From contig JBCAML010000017.1 of NCBI GenBank assembly GCA_038503075.1, positions 620,001 through 684,000 of the forward strand: DNA of 64,000 nt. The letters run 5' to 3'. Made by a program: the position numbers and the translations under genes. The DNA is from Gyromitra esculenta (taxonomy: Eukaryota > Ascomycota > Pezizomycetes > Pezizales > Discinaceae). A model generated the notes under the pieces. It ran no database searches, had not been told where the DNA came from, and was given only the letters and a program-made list of their open reading frames with translations. Positions 1 through 13,300 of the stretch are shown one piece after another. How positions within the stretch are numbered: the first letter of the stretch is position 1; the number at the start of each line of letters is the position of its first letter.

Positions 1-1
1 G

Positions 2-127
2 TTGATTATGTGCATTACGTGGGAGCTCAAGAGCCGGAAAGAAGGAAAAGCTGCAAACGGAACGGTGGAGAGCGAGAACGAAGGTGATGATGAGACAAGG
101 CCGTTGCTGGGAAACGAAACATCGTAG
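2..127 (+). CDS. 3' end of a probable membrane transporter (partial)
   Basis: An open frame enters from the left edge and stops at TAG, giving 41 residues. The first residues are hydrophobic (LIMCITW), followed by a charged tail rich in K, E and D that ends with RPLLGNETS. A last membrane segment followed by a hydrophilic tail with a dileucine-like ETRPLL motif is common at the cytosolic C-terminus of fungal permeases sorted to the vacuole or endosome. That reading is inference, because no diagnostic family motif is included. The rest of the gene lies outside the window. The family cannot be named. Confidence 0.5.
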   Translation: MIMCITWELKSRKEGKAANGTVESENEGDDETRPLLGNETS

Positions 128-499
128 GGTGGGTATGATCTGAGCTTGGTTTATTACTGGATTTAGGCTATGGGTAACTAATGATTTCTTCCATTTCTTT
201 GGATCCTTTTTTCTTCTCTCTTTTTGATGTTTGATGGGACGACTAGGGCGCTATAGATGTTTAATGATAAGTTATTGGGCCAGTTTTATTATGTAGAGCG
301 AGTTTATGATGTAATTTAGTTTAACTATATCGTAGACATATCTTGCGATAATGGTCATGTTATTCCACACCCGATATCAAAAGCGCACGCGCATCCTTGA
401 TTCCTAATTTAAGATCTCCAACAAACAGCTCCGGATACTCCCAAAAAAACAAAACACAAAATAATAATACAACAAACCACCCTTCCAACAACGACAACA
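128..499. other. intergenic, convergent 3' regions
   Basis: This stretch lies between the end of the transporter fragment and the stop codon of the small minus-strand gene. It is T-rich in the first part and CA-rich near its right end, as expected for 3' untranslated regions. No RNA gene or repeat was seen. Confidence 0.5.
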
Positions 500-907
500 C
501 TACAAAAGCGCATCTACTCTTCCTCCCTCAACAGCCAACATCTCCCTCTCCAACAGCGCCTCACCAACCTCCCTCAACAGTCCTCTCAGCTTCATCTCAA
601 CCTCCTCCCTCCTCCTTACATTTTCGGCCAACCTATCCACCTTCCCCTTCCACTTTTCCATCACCTCCATCTCAGCCCACTTGACCCTCCTCGCCTCCAC
701 GGCCGCCTGCCGAGTCGCAACCTGCTCTGCAGTCGGGCTCGAGGCCGCTATTGGGGCCGCGAGAGGCTTCAGGGCAGCAATATGCTTGTTCGCTGATGCA
801 AAATAGGTATTCAGGAGGGCGGACTCTGACTGTGTTTCATTGCGTAGGGCGATGAGGGATTGTTCACTGTGGTCGATGTGGGAGAGAAGGGAGACGAAGT
901 GGGTCAT
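500..907 (-). CDS. small alpha-helical / coiled-coil protein, unknown function
   Basis: A single-exon frame of 135 aa starts at the ATG that begins MTHFVSLLSHID. The composition is dominated by A, E, L, R and V with charged heptad-like spacing (residues 70-120, for example KWAEMEVMEKWKGKVDRLAENV), so a long helical hairpin is likely. There is no signal peptide and no membrane segment. The length and helical character resemble small subunits of multiprotein assemblies such as kinetochore, Mediator or BLOC/BORC parts, but no conserved motif was recognised and no family is assigned. Codon use is GC-leaning and orderly, which supports a real gene. Confidence 0.55.
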   Translation of the reverse strand: MTHFVSLLSHIDHSEQSLIALRNETQSESALLNTYFASANKHIAALKPLAAPIAASSPTAEQVATRQAAVEARRVKWAEMEVMEKWKGKVDRLAENVRRREEVEMKLRGLLREVGEALLEREMLAVEGGRVDALL

Positions 908-1961
908 TGTTGGATTGGGTTTGCGGGGGAATGGGATTGGGGGTTGGGGTTTGGGTTTGCCCTGGGTTTGTTAGTGGGTTTTGTATAGGAGGGAAGGGAA
1001 TACATGTGTATTTACCATTTTTTATTTGTGTAAGGGGTTGGGTTGGTGAGGTGGGGTGGGTGTTTAGGTGAGGTAGAGGTTCCTGCCCTGCTTTAAGTGG
1101 GTATTGTAGAGTAGAGTATTATAGTATAGTCTATTGAGGAACTGAAAGGAGAGAAAAGTCCAGAATATGAATGCGAAGAAGGGAATAAATGGTAGAAGAA
1201 AAAGGGGTAAATCGCGGAATGGAAAAAGAAGCTTAAACCTCCGCCCCTGAGACTGAGATCCGGATTCTCATATTTCTGTAGCCCGTCTCTGGGTATTCAC
1301 AGATTCCTGAAGCATACATGAGACGTTTCGTGACTTCTCAAACGGGCTAGTGCCCTGGCATGGTTGTTGGCGGTTAGCGCCTGGATGAACAGGGGCTGCT
1401 GGGCTGTGGTGGTACAAAACGCGAGTGATTTATTGTGCGTTTAATCAGAACAACTTTGAAAGTTGCTCGACTTGACTACCAGCAGACGCGATGAGATATT
1501 CCGCTACATACTTAGCATTGACTGCAGAAAATGGCATTCCTTCGCCCCTTTGTAATAAAGCATCACTCGACCGTTTAGTCTCCACAACCGCTGGCCACAG
1601 GCTCTCAGCGGAAGTCCAAACTGCAAATCTCACTCTGTGACGGATAACAATGTCTTCGATAGCCAGTCAAACTAGCCTTGTTCACTCAGTGCTGGAATTA
1701 GAGAGTATGATGAAGAGTCGAGGAGCATGTCACTTCATGTGACGCTGTAGATAGGACAAACAGGTTATCCTTGCTGGATAGGATACCAACGTAGGGTGAA
1801 GTTTAAACTTCAATCCCAAAGCCACCCTGCCCTATCACAGGCAACCAGGGAAGCAGTGAATTCCATCGATGCAATCATCCACCTGAGAAGAAGTAGCGAA
1901 ATTCGACATCTGGGCTCATCGATGCCTTACTGCTCATCTCTACAGTCTCTCTCTCCATTCA
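908..1961. other. intergenic
   Basis: The left part is the G/T-rich upstream region of the small minus-strand gene. A 62-codon minus-strand frame near 1445-1633 has no recognisable motif and no clear splice context, so it is not annotated. No RNA gene was seen. Confidence 0.4.
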
Positions 1962-2300
1962 TCAACATCCAAGACCCCCCATCCCCCTAACACACCACCC
2001 AGCGCCCCGAAAAGGCCAGCAACCGATAACCCAAGCAATAGCCAACCCAAAGCAACCCTTCCAGCCCCATCTATCCAATCCATCAGTCGTCAAAACGCAC
2101 AATCCAAAAGGTGCAAGCAAGCACCACAGAATAATCGATAACTTCATCCCCTCGCAAACAGCCAGGGTGACAATGCTAAAGGCGGGCCAGAGCCACGAAC
2201 TCGAATCGTGGATTAGCCCAAAAGGAAAGGTGCCGGCCCAAAGGCACTCTGGCAAGGAAAAAAAGACAAACCAAACCTCTTCCTCCGTAGGAGCGCACAC
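1962..2300 (-). CDS. possible small membrane protein (doubtful)
   Basis: A frame of 112 codons on the minus strand contains two or three hydrophobic stretches rich in W, L, G and C (around residues 45-75 and 85-105). Overlapping frames on both strands are also long here, because the region is GC-rich, so the open frame alone is weak evidence. It could be one exon of a larger gene whose other exon lies between 2213 and 2647 in another frame. No family was recognised. Confidence 0.2.
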   Translation of the reverse strand: MCAPTEEEVWFVFFSLPECLWAGTFPFGLIHDSSSWLWPAFSIVTLAVCEGMKLSIILWCLLAPFGLCVLTTDGLDRWGWKGCFGLAIAWVIGCWPFRGAGWCVRGMGGLGC

Positions 2301-2962
2301 GGACCAAAGACGCTATCCCACCAGTCACCGGCGGGTGCGGCTTTCCGCACCACAAGGGAGCTTCCGGCCGGGGCTAGGTGAATGGGAGCCACCCAAGCGT
2401 TTTGGCCTTGTGAAGCCGTTGTCGATAGCGATGGAGAAAGAAAGGTGGAAGGGAGGGTGGTGGAAGGGGTATTTATACTGTCTGTGGCCTTGGCCTTGGC
2501 GGGCAAAATTGTCTGGGTGCCAAGGAAATATTCGCCGCTGCCAAATTGGGGCAGTGGTGGGCGGGTGGGCTGCGGCGGGGTGTGGAGTGGGCTGTGGTTG
2601 CTTTCCGCGTGGATGCTTAGTGATCCATGGCCGCAATTCTGTGGCATGGGCCGAAACGCCCGCTGGCTTGCGGTCAGTACATGATGCTTATGGCCTGGAC
2701 ACCGAGACGATTCTTCCGCGAGTATGTCCTTTGGCCTGTTTCTCTAGAATCTCGCTATTATCATACACCGCCGAACGAATTGCTATCCGCTGCTAAAGTG
2801 TTATATGGCCGAGTGATAAATCGTGACCGCCGCTCAAGCCACCAAAAAAAGAAAACACGCGAATTGTACAGTAGTTACACAACAAGTGTGGCTCTACAGC
2901 TATGAAGATATAACAACCAGTCGCCAGCTATGGCAGCGGCTACAAGTAAATAACAGTCAGCC
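2301..2962. other. upstream region of the eS24-like gene
   Basis: GC-rich on the left with several long overlapping frames of low-complexity composition on both strands. AT content rises towards the eS24-like start codon. No supported gene was found. Confidence 0.35.
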
Positions 2963-3614
2963 ATGAAGGAGGACTACTCCATAACCCTGAGGATCCGCAA
3001 AATCGCTCGGAACGCACTTTTGGAAAGGAGACAGATGATTGTGTATGCCCGCCCTCTTCACTCCGCATAAACTAGCCAAAGCGAGCCTGAGAAACTAGCT
3101 GATTCCTACAGTGATATAACCCATCCTAACCAACCCAGTAAACCAAACAAACTCAAACTTGCACCAGTGAATAATACAGCTAACAAACCAGGTCTCTCCA
3201 ACACCGAACTCTGCAATAAGCTCTCGGAGCTGTACCAAGTCCCCCAAAACCGCATCTCAGTCTCTGGCTTCCGCAATAGCCACGGCGGCGAGAAGTCTAC
3301 CGGTTTTGCCTTAATCTATGATTCCCATAAAGCGCTGAAAAGATTCGAGCCACGGTATCGGTTGCTTAGACTTAAGTATGCTGTGAAGATTGAGAAGCCG
3401 ATACGGCAACACCGTATGTCACTGCTTCGAGAAAGGGAGAGGGGGAATGTGGGTTGGAGATATGGTTGCTGATGGGTTTGGGGGTACAGAGTCGCATTTT
3501 AAGAACTGGGCAGATAGGTTTCGGGGGAAGATGAGGAGTATGTATAGGCTGAGGGCTGGCCGCGGACCTAAGAAAACGGTGCCGTGGGATCGCGAACGAG
3601 AGTTGGAAGATTAA
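2963..3614 (+). CDS. diverged paralogue of 40S ribosomal protein eS24
   Basis: Three exons (2963-3042, 3139-3413, 3490-3614) join in consistent phase to 159 aa. Introns begin GTATGC and GTATGT; the first has CTAAC eight bases before its AG. Homology to eS24 (RPS24) is clear along the whole length: an N-terminal TLRIRK..RN.LLERRQMIV segment, then SVSGFRNSHGGEKSTGFALIYD, FEPRYRLLRL, KIEKPIRQ and a basic KNWADRFRGK end. eS24 is normally extremely conserved, yet here many usual residues are changed (the usual F-G-F-R-T-x-F-G-G-G appears as S-G-F-R-N-S-H-G-G-E), the VLHP region is replaced by a longer linker, and the tail ends in acidic residues. The frame is intact through all exons. A second, conserved eS24 gene should exist elsewhere. 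It may encode a specialised ribosomal protein or be a young duplicate under relaxed selection. Confidence 0.82.
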
Positions 3615-4309
3615 ATTGGAGCTTGGGAGAGTAGATTGGAAGGGAGAAAACACTCATCTCTATTCGCGATGGGATCTGCCCTGTGTTGTATGCGTAGAAA
3701 ATGGATATGAGTGGATCCCGGAGAGAAGGAGAGAACTCGCTTTATATTGGTGCTATTTGTATGCATTCTCTTATGAAAACATCGCTTGGGAAAGAATTAA
3801 TCCCATCTCTAATCCTGGTTTCTGCATCGATGGCAGCTCAGCATGGATACATGTACCATCAATGCCAAGCCGTGTCGGCTGCACGTAAACTCGCCTCATC
3901 ACGAAAACACTCTTGGCCTCACCAGCAAATCTCCAGTCCAGTCCAGTCCGTCTCGACTCCATCGCCATCAGGTTTTGAGTCGCTTTCTGCAACTCTCTTC
4001 TCGCCATCTCTGACGCGTAAGTTCCCCTTCTGAATGCCTGCTTTGAGACTAAACATTCGTCGCTGACTGACTGACCTTTTGCTTGCTTCAGGGTCTTCTA
4101 CCAACCGTCACCAATTTCTCAGCAAGCTGGTACCTCTACCAACTAGAAAGAAAGGCCACGATATCATCCTAAAGCTAACTGGGCTCTAAGCTTCCTGAGG
4201 CTGGTTGAAAATCCTAACGCACAAGCCTCTCCGTCGCCTCGTTCGCCTTCCCGCGCAACACCGCGTCACCACCAGCATCCATCCTCATCCCTCATAGCCA
4301 AACCATATA
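3615..4309. other. intergenic / promoter and 5' leader of NSP1
   Basis: This is a gene-free stretch of about 0.7 kb. The last 100 bases before the NSP1 start are C/T-rich with repeated CATCC-like units, a common form of fungal 5' leader. One copy of the TACATGTA octamer lies at 3848. Short plus-strand frames here show no family resemblance. Confidence 0.5.
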
Positions 4310-6424
4310 ATGTCCAACCAACCAGCCTCTGGCGCCTCCTCCGGCAGCCTCTTCGGTACCACCGGTTCCTCTGGCAGCCCTTTCGGCAACGGCGGTGGTA
4401 GCACTACGGCCAGCTCCACCGGCACCGGCAGCGGCTTTTCATTCGCCCAGGCCTCAGCTAACCCCAGCAACGGCCTCTTCGGTAGCAACTCTGCCGCACC
4501 TAAGCCTGCAGGATCCCCTTTTGGCACGCCAGCATCAGGGAATACAGGCTCTTCGTTCGGGGCCCAGCAGAATACTAGTGGCTCGGGGATATTTGGTGGT
4601 GGCGGTGGGGGTGGAGCAACAACTGGTACGCCGGCGGCCACTCCTGCTGCTGGTGGAGGAGGACTCTTTACCGGCGGGGCGGCTGCGAATAAGACTCCTT
4701 TTGGAGCTTCTACTCCCGCACAGGGAGCACCAAGTGGGTTGTTTGGGAATTCGACGACGCCTGCGGGGCCTCCTCCAGGTGGACAGAAGCCGGGTGGTAT
4801 ATTTGGGGGTGGGGCTACAGGCACTACTGGTGGTGGTGGTGGGTTATTTGGGTCTAATCCAGCGTCGTCAAACACTGGTGCCTCTACGCAATTCGGTGGG
4901 ATGCAAAACAAGCCTACAAACTCGCTCTTTGCATCGGAATCGCAAACCAAACCAGGTGGTGGTGTAATGTTCGGTGGTGGAAACGCACCCGCTTCGTCAG
5001 CTAGAGGCGGTTTATTCAGCCCTCCTGCTAGTAACGCAGCGGCTCCTGCTTCAAGTACGTTATTTGGAAACCAGGCCTCAACGACATCTACACCTGGAGG
5101 GCTCTTCAACAAACCGGCCGACTCCAAGCCTGCTGACTCCAAGCCTGCCGGGTCCCTGTTTCCTCCGGCTGGTTCTACAACGCCCGCTACTAAGCCCCCA
5201 GTAGGTGGGCTTTTCGGCGGCGGCGGTGCCTCCGGGCCTCCACCTGCGGCACCACCGCTATTCGGAGCCGGGGCCGCTGCCACTTCCGGGCCCGCCACCG
5301 GCGGCCTCTTCAGCAATGCGAGCGCCGCTGCTCCAGCAGCCCAGGCAGCCCCTTCTTCCAGCAGCCTATTCAGTCAGCCTCCAGCCGCTACTAATACCAA
5401 CACACCCTCCACAACCGCACCTGCATCAAGCGCAACATCAGCATCATCGGCGGCTCCTTCTGGCGGTCTCTTTGGCAAGCCTGGCGGTGTGGCAGCCTCA
5501 CCCACGACTCCAGCCGGAGGCCTATTTGGTAAACCCCCTGCTTCCTCCGCGCCCGCCAGCGGGACTGCTACACCAACCACCACCGCCGCACCCGCTGGCG
5601 GTCTCTTTGGAGCACCCACGACTGCCACTCCCGCACCTGGAACCCCAGGCGCAACAACCCAGACTCTAGGGACCCAGGCCCAAAATAACGCCGGTGCAAC
5701 TGCCATGCAGCCCCCACCGCAATCCCGCCTCAAGAACAAATCGATGGAAGAAATAATCACCCGCTGGACCTCTGATCTGGAGCGCTACAAAGGCGAGTTC
5801 CAAACCCAGGCCTCATCCGTTAAGGAATGGGACAGTATCCTGATCACCAACGGCGACAAGATCATGTCGTTATTCACCGAGACCCTCGAAGCAGAGAAGA
5901 CTCAAGGCCGCATGGACACCGTGCTCCAGCAGCTCGAGAGCGATCAAGAGGAGCTTGGTACCGCACTAGATTACTATGAGGCGCAGATTAAGGACCTGTT
6001 TGAAGCGCAGATGGGAGGTGTTGAGGGTATGCAGCCAGCGGACCAGGAACGTGAGAAAGCGTATCATTTGGCAGAGAGACTGGACGATACGCTTGGTAGC
6101 ACGGGAAATGAGTTGAAGGGCATGGTGGGCGAGATTAATAGGGCGAGTACTATGATTAATAATACTACGAATGCGGATGATCCGGTATGTTCACACCCCT
6201 ACCTTTGGTTGAAGATGGAGTTGGACTAATGTTATGTGTAGCTCTCGCAAATCGTCAAGATTCTTAACGACCATCTATCGAGTTTGCAGTGGATCGACTC
6301 GCATACCACCACGCTGGCGGAGAAGATACAGGATGTGCAGAAGAAGTCGAGGGATGCAACGGGTGGGTCGATGGGTGGGGATGAGGATTTTTTCCCTTCT
6401 GCGAGTTATAGGAGCATGAGGTGA
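4310..6424 (+). CDS. NSP1: FG nucleoporin NSP1
   Basis: Two exons (4310-6184 and 6242-6424) give 685 aa; the 57-bp intron starts GTATGT and has CTAAT near its end. Residues 1 to about 470 are a disordered FG domain built of G, S, A, T, P with many GLFG, SLF and PFG units. Residues from about 472 (RLKNKSMEEIITRW) form the conserved Nsp1 coiled-coil domain with the hallmark W, ERY, GD and I segments, continuing into exon 2 (LSQIVKILNDHLSSLQWID). In yeast, Nsp1 sits in the central channel complex with Nup49 and Nup57 and in the cytoplasmic Nup82 complex. The FG part forms the selective barrier bound by importins, and the coiled coil anchors it. The length is in the usual range for Pezizomycotina. 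The GC-rich repeat codons make long shadow frames on both strands. Confidence 0.95.
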
Positions 6425-6818
6425 AGTTATTATTTGTAGGGTTCGGGGGAAAAAAAGGTGGCATTTGGAGAAGTTTTATTTGGAAATGGTTGTGTTTTCT
6501 TTACTCGCCGTTTATTCTCTTTTTTTCTAGTTTCTTTGTCTCTTATACGGTTTGATGTGGATGTGTAGTTCCCGTGCAAGAAAACAGCGCCATGATATCA
6601 TTTCCATCCTTTGATCAATCAGATAAGATAAGGCTCCCATCAACCAATCCCCATCTCCGCTTAGTAAGGCCCCTCAAGAAACAACTTCACCCAACCCGAA
6701 CATCAACCCGGCTTTCTCCCCCCCTCCAAACATTTTTCCCTCCACCCCCCCCCGGCAAAAAATCTCCCCTCCCGGCATCTCCCCCCCTCACACACAAATA
6801 TATATATAAAAAAACAAA
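6425..6818. other. NSP1 3' region and RIP1 promoter
   Basis: Tandem genes in the same direction are separated by about 0.4 kb. The right half is a strong C-rich pyrimidine tract followed by TATATATA just before the RIP1 start codon, typical of highly expressed fungal genes. Confidence 0.5.
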
Positions 6819-8036
6819 ATGAACTGTCTCCGTGTCGCCGCCTCACGCGCAATTGCATCGACGGCCGCCATACGTCCGGCTGCGGCGTCGGCTGCAATGT
6901 CGGTAAGGAAAGTCTCAACGTTCGATAGCACCGACTACAAGTCTCCCTTCGCGGAAGCCGGGACCAAAGACACCCGTCGGATCCCGAACTTTTCAAAGTA
7001 TAAGGGCGGTGACCCGTCGGCCAATAAGCTGTTTGGGTACTTTATGGTTGGGACGATGGGGGTGCTGAGTGCGGCGGGGGCGAAGGTGACTATTCAAGGT
7101 GAGCTTTAAATGGAGGTGATGGGAGGGTGAGGTTGTGGGTTGTGGATATATAAGGGTGGGGCTTGGGGAGGTGTGAAGGGTGAGGGGGGTGAGAAGAAAG
7201 ACATGATTAAGGATGGGAAGAATTGAACAAAAAGAAGAGAAGGGAGGGGGGAAGGGGGAAGGGGGAAGGGGAAACAGAAGGGGGCACATGTGGAGTTGGA
7301 GATAATAAAACTTCGTAGGGGAAGAAATTGATTGCTAATGATTGATCCCTACGGCGGTAGATTTCTTGGTCAACATGACTGCCTCGGCCGACGTCCTGGC
7401 TATGGCTAAAGTCGAAGTCGACCTTTCTGCTATCCCCGAGGGCAAGAACGTACGATTCTATCGTTCCCCCCTCCCCCTTGCATCATCAAACATGGTACTT
7501 TTCATTAACATATAGTACGCATTGTTATTATTATTATTATTATTAGGTCATTATCAAATGGCGAGGCAAGCCCATTTTCATCCGCCACCGAACACCCGAC
7601 GAGATCGAGGAAGCCAACGGTGTCAAAATCGAGTCTCTGCGAGACCCACAGGCCGATTCCGACCGTGTTAAGAAGCCAGAGTGGCTCGTCATGTTGGGGA
7701 TCTGCACCCATTTGGGTATGTTTCACTATCACTCGGTGTTTTTTGTTTCGTTTCGTTTCGTTTCACACCTTTTTTTCCCTTTTGCTGATGGGCTTGGATA
7801 GGTTGTGTCCCCATTGGTGAGGCTGGTGACTATGGTGGTTGGTTCTGCCCGTGCCACGGTTCTCACTACGATATCTCCGGCCGTATAAGGCGTGGTCCGG
7901 CGCCATTGAACCTTGCGATTCCGGAATACGAGTAAGTGCTCCCCCACAGCCCTACCCCCCATGCGTAGTTTTCCATAGAGATCTTGAGCTGACACTCCCT
8001 AGCTTCCCCGAGGAGGGCAAACTCATCATCGGTTAA
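6819..8036 (+). CDS. RIP1: Rieske iron-sulfur subunit of cytochrome bc1 complex
   Basis: Five exons (6819-7098, 7361-7449, 7547-7715, 7802-7931, 8003-8036) join to 233 aa. The N-terminus is an Arg/Ala-rich mitochondrial targeting sequence. Around residues 65-95 lies the single transmembrane helix, then the hinge and the Rieske head. The cluster-binding motifs are complete: C176-T-H178-L-G-C181 and C195-P-C197-H198-G. C176, H178, C195 and H198 should bind the 2Fe-2S centre, and C181 and C197 form the disulfide. The protein moves electrons from ubiquinol to cytochrome c1 in complex III of the inner mitochondrial membrane. The third exon is preceded by a run of ATT/TTA triplets used as the acceptor tract. 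It ends convergently with the PP2A gene. Confidence 0.96.
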
Positions 8037-8945
8037 GTGCCTCAGTATACCCTCACGTAAAAGCAAGTAGATTGAGGTGGAGAAGACGGAAAAGCAGAAC
8101 AAGTGTGTTGTAAATCGGTCAACGGGGTTTTCTTGTATGTTGGTTTTGGGTTGGTGGTGCAACAGCGGGATATACTTACTTAGAAGTAGTAACGGGCAAA
8201 GTAAAGTCGCTGTTTTTTCTTGTTTTTTCCTGTAGAAAGCAATTCAGCATTTTCTCTCATTTCCTTATGTAATTTTCATTGCTAAGTGTCTCAGTCAGCC
8301 GTTCAAGGGGGGATAAGCCCAAGCTCTATAGGTTAGTCGTCGCATTCGTTGTGGTAGGGAAAAAAAAGCTATACCATCAACTATCACTCGGAAAATTTGT
8401 CGTAGAGGAAGCCGAATTTAGAATGGTAAGGCTCTCACAACTCATACACTCCTCGTATCCTCTTCTACCTCTTTAAAAAAGCAAGATCTACTTGTTGCAT
8501 TTCACCACACCTCTATCGTTATACAACCGTGATAACAGCGAATACCAAGTTGAATGTTCGTAACACATAATGACACAGGGTTATGGCAAAAGGAAGTACA
8601 TCAACCTCCTCTCCCACCACCTCTTCCTTTCCACTTATACCACCACACACCCAACAGTCAAACTAGGTTTAAAGAGCCAGGGATAGAAAATACGCTAGAA
8701 TCAAAGCCCCCTAAACTACCATTTCTCAAACGACGCACTCCCAATGCGAGTGGGGAAAAAAAACAAAAGAACATGAGTGGCTATGCTGGAAAGGGTTGTT
8801 GCTTGTCGTTCGTCGAATGGCAATTGGAAGGTATGTACAGCATGATTTTATTCGAGCTAATTTGAGGATCCCCCCTTGTGACCGAGTTGTATATTCTTCT
8901 TTTGCGCCTTTCATTTTGCCCGTCGATTGTTCAAAAAAAACACGT
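8037..8945. other. convergent 3' regions of RIP1 and the PP2A gene
   Basis: About 0.9 kb between two stop codons facing each other. Only short frames without family resemblance are present. T-rich on the left and A-rich on the right, as expected of two 3' UTRs. Confidence 0.55.
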
Positions 8946-10368
<1,423 letters not shown>

Positions 10369-13300
10369 GTTGTGTATGTTTCAGAGGGGTGTGTTCAAAA
10401 GAAGTTCTTCGATGGGTTGTTTACAAGGTGTTGATGGAGAAAGACGGCTGTGGTCGGTCGCGTGGGGTTGATGGTTGTAAATGGGGGGTAATCAGGGATT
10501 CCGCAACGATGAAAGAAGCCCACCACACTCTTTCTATTAACGCGAGAAATTTCAGATAAGCGGATATTGAAAATACAGGAAAAGAATCTGGATGAGGAGG
10601 ACAGCAGTAGCCGATGGCTCACCAAAAGGGATCGAAAGCAGGGCAGCTGTGGAGGGGTGAGGGGTATTGTTGACGTTAGGGGGTCGCGGGGAGATGTAGC
10701 TAGGGGCAAGCGAGATCCCCTTGCCGGTTTATTTTATGTGGCAGTGAGTTCCGAGGGGCGCGCCACAACCAAGTGTTGATCGACAAATACAGTGGCCGAG
10801 ATAACTGTTTCCCAGCTGTATTTCATCTCTGTTCATCGGGACTTTATGTAGAAGGGGCATAAAGAGATGCCGTTATCTACAGGATGGTTTCCCCTTCCGT
10901 TATATTCAACTCCCACAGCAATCTGCTGGAGACGCTGATAGCGGGGAGAGGTACCGCCCAGAATAAAACTAAGAATCACCTCAACGAGCGGCTCGGAGTT
11001 TTATTGGTAAAACACGCTCGAAATCCCCCATTCTCAGAACTGCTCCACCCGTGAGTTATTTCCTATAAATCAACTACATGTACCTATTCGTTTGATTTTT
11101 AAATCCCTTTAGGGAGAGGTGCCTCTCAACCCCGTTTATCCGCCTCATGCTCATGATTCTACATTGCAACTCAGCTGTACTCATAAGGCTCGGAATTTTA
11201 TAGCATCTCCCAGGTTTTGTTAGGTTTGATGGTGAGAAACTTCTGTCTGATGATGTCGACTTGTTTACACACGTTTCTCGGCAAATCTATCTCCAGGTAA
11301 GGAATATCCTAGCCCATAACTCGTTTTGAAATAGGTACATGTACATGTAATAATTCACATGGCCTACCATAATTGCATTAGGGGTTCAAACTATATGAAC
11401 ATACAGGCACGGATTTCCACAGAATCCTGTACCTTCATACTACTGTAATTCCGAGCCATAGAGTCATCTCTAGCAATATCACCCTCATGGCCACATATAT
11501 AGTAGCAGAAATCTCAAATATCTCCTGATAAAAGGCTTAAATCTACCAACACCGAGATCTCAGCCCGCTAGGCTAGATCAATACCCACGATTCCCATCTT
11601 CCCACGCCACACATCTGGAACTGGATCCTGATCTAGTGTATCATTGTTCATCACTCGTCTACACCGTTGTACAACACGAGACTCCTGGGTCATAATTTTA
11701 GGTACAAGCATGAATTAGCCTATGAAGGAAGGATATTAGAAAATAGGGAAATGCTTAATTAAATCCCTAGCCCCCATTTTCCATTCTGCACGGACGATCC
11801 ATGGATCCGGCGTTTGCGGTTGGAACCACTACCTGAATACCAGCCCCAATTAAGGGTTAATCAAAAAGGGAAGGGGGGGGAAAAAACTTCCGCTATTAAA
11901 ATTTCCCATCGAGATCCGAGATCATGCAATGATTGATGCGGAGAGCCGTTATCCATTCGGAAAAGCCCATCCGGCGGGGAAGCCGAACCCTGGCCTCAAT
12001 TAAGCTTAATTCGCCAAGCTTTTCGGCAACGATGGCACGTGTTTGTTTTATCGTCGAGAGGGTTTCTCGAACGGAGCCTCACAAGTCATGGCATGCCATA
12101 AGGACTTAAGGGAAACTGGCCTTACCATTCCGTCTAGAAGGGTGTTAGTCGATTGCTCAGGTCCCTATCATCAAGCCCATGGTGAGCTAAAGACCAATCG
12201 GACTGAATTTGCGTACCACCCACCAAGAACTCCTACTAGCACCCACGATTTTATACAGGGTCGCTAAAGATTGCCCTCGATAAAGAAACCGCTGGGGAGA
12301 CTGACGATGACGTTTGGTCCGACTACCGACGCAATTGCCGCTCATAATGCCTCCAGATCCCAGAAATTCACAGCACGGCTTAGAGCAGCGAGATACTTAA
12401 CGCATGCAACCTTTTAAAGCCTCAAACTATGCCCATGAGCCACATAGGCATGTGCTTGCAACATCGCAATTTAAAATCCCGATAATGAACGATTGCGGGC
12501 AATCTTGCTACTTTAGAATCAGACAGTCTCCCAAGAGAACTATGATCGCCCAATACTCGAAATCCATCTTCACAGACTCTCGCTCCCACCTATCGAGGAT
12601 GGGCCCTCTTCCCCATAAAAATAAAATGTGATGTAGGGAACCATAACGTTACGTACCATAGATCCCAAAGCAGTCCTCGAAGGACCGTGCGTTTTAATAA
12701 AAAAAAACTCCCGCAGACGTTTAGTTTCCAACCTGCTGTTCTAATGGGACTCTATACGTACTCTATACCTGTTATCTTCCTCGAGCAACGCATTGATTAC
12801 TCGGGCGTACTAAACTAACCTGCATATCGCACTTTACCGCCATGTGGAATATCCCCCAGTTTTTGCTACCCAGTAGAAATAAATACCGCTGACTCTGAGG
12901 AAAACGCGGTGCACCTACATCAGTTGGGCCGATCTTGATCAGGATACATGGTCTTCCTGCTCTGATCAGGATCGAGAGGCACAGACGTACCATGGCCTGC
13001 AGCTGTTGGTTTTATGGGAAGAGTAATCTAATGTTCTTGATTGTGGGTATTTTGTGTACCGGGAAATGCCGCCGTAACAGCCGTTACCGTGAGGTCGGTA
13101 CAGCATCTGGTGGCCTGGTCAAATCAAATGTGACGTGGGAATTGTCTATACACCAACCACCCCACAAGTATTGCACTTAATCGACTCAAAAAAAAAACAT
13201 CGGATGGATGCATATAAGAGGAATAATATAGCTCACAAAGCTCTCAAGTAACTACAGGTATCAGCTAAGATCTAGAGTTCTAGAAGGAAGTTTTGCAGTC

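Noticed and set aside
2167..2796. 209-codon plus-strand frame rich in G, W and R
   Set aside because: Lies in GC-rich DNA where several frames are open on both strands; the composition is not protein-like and there is no family motif.
4285..5316. 343-codon minus-strand frame, Pro/Gly-rich
   Set aside because: Shadow of the repetitive FG-coding exon of NSP1 on the opposite strand.
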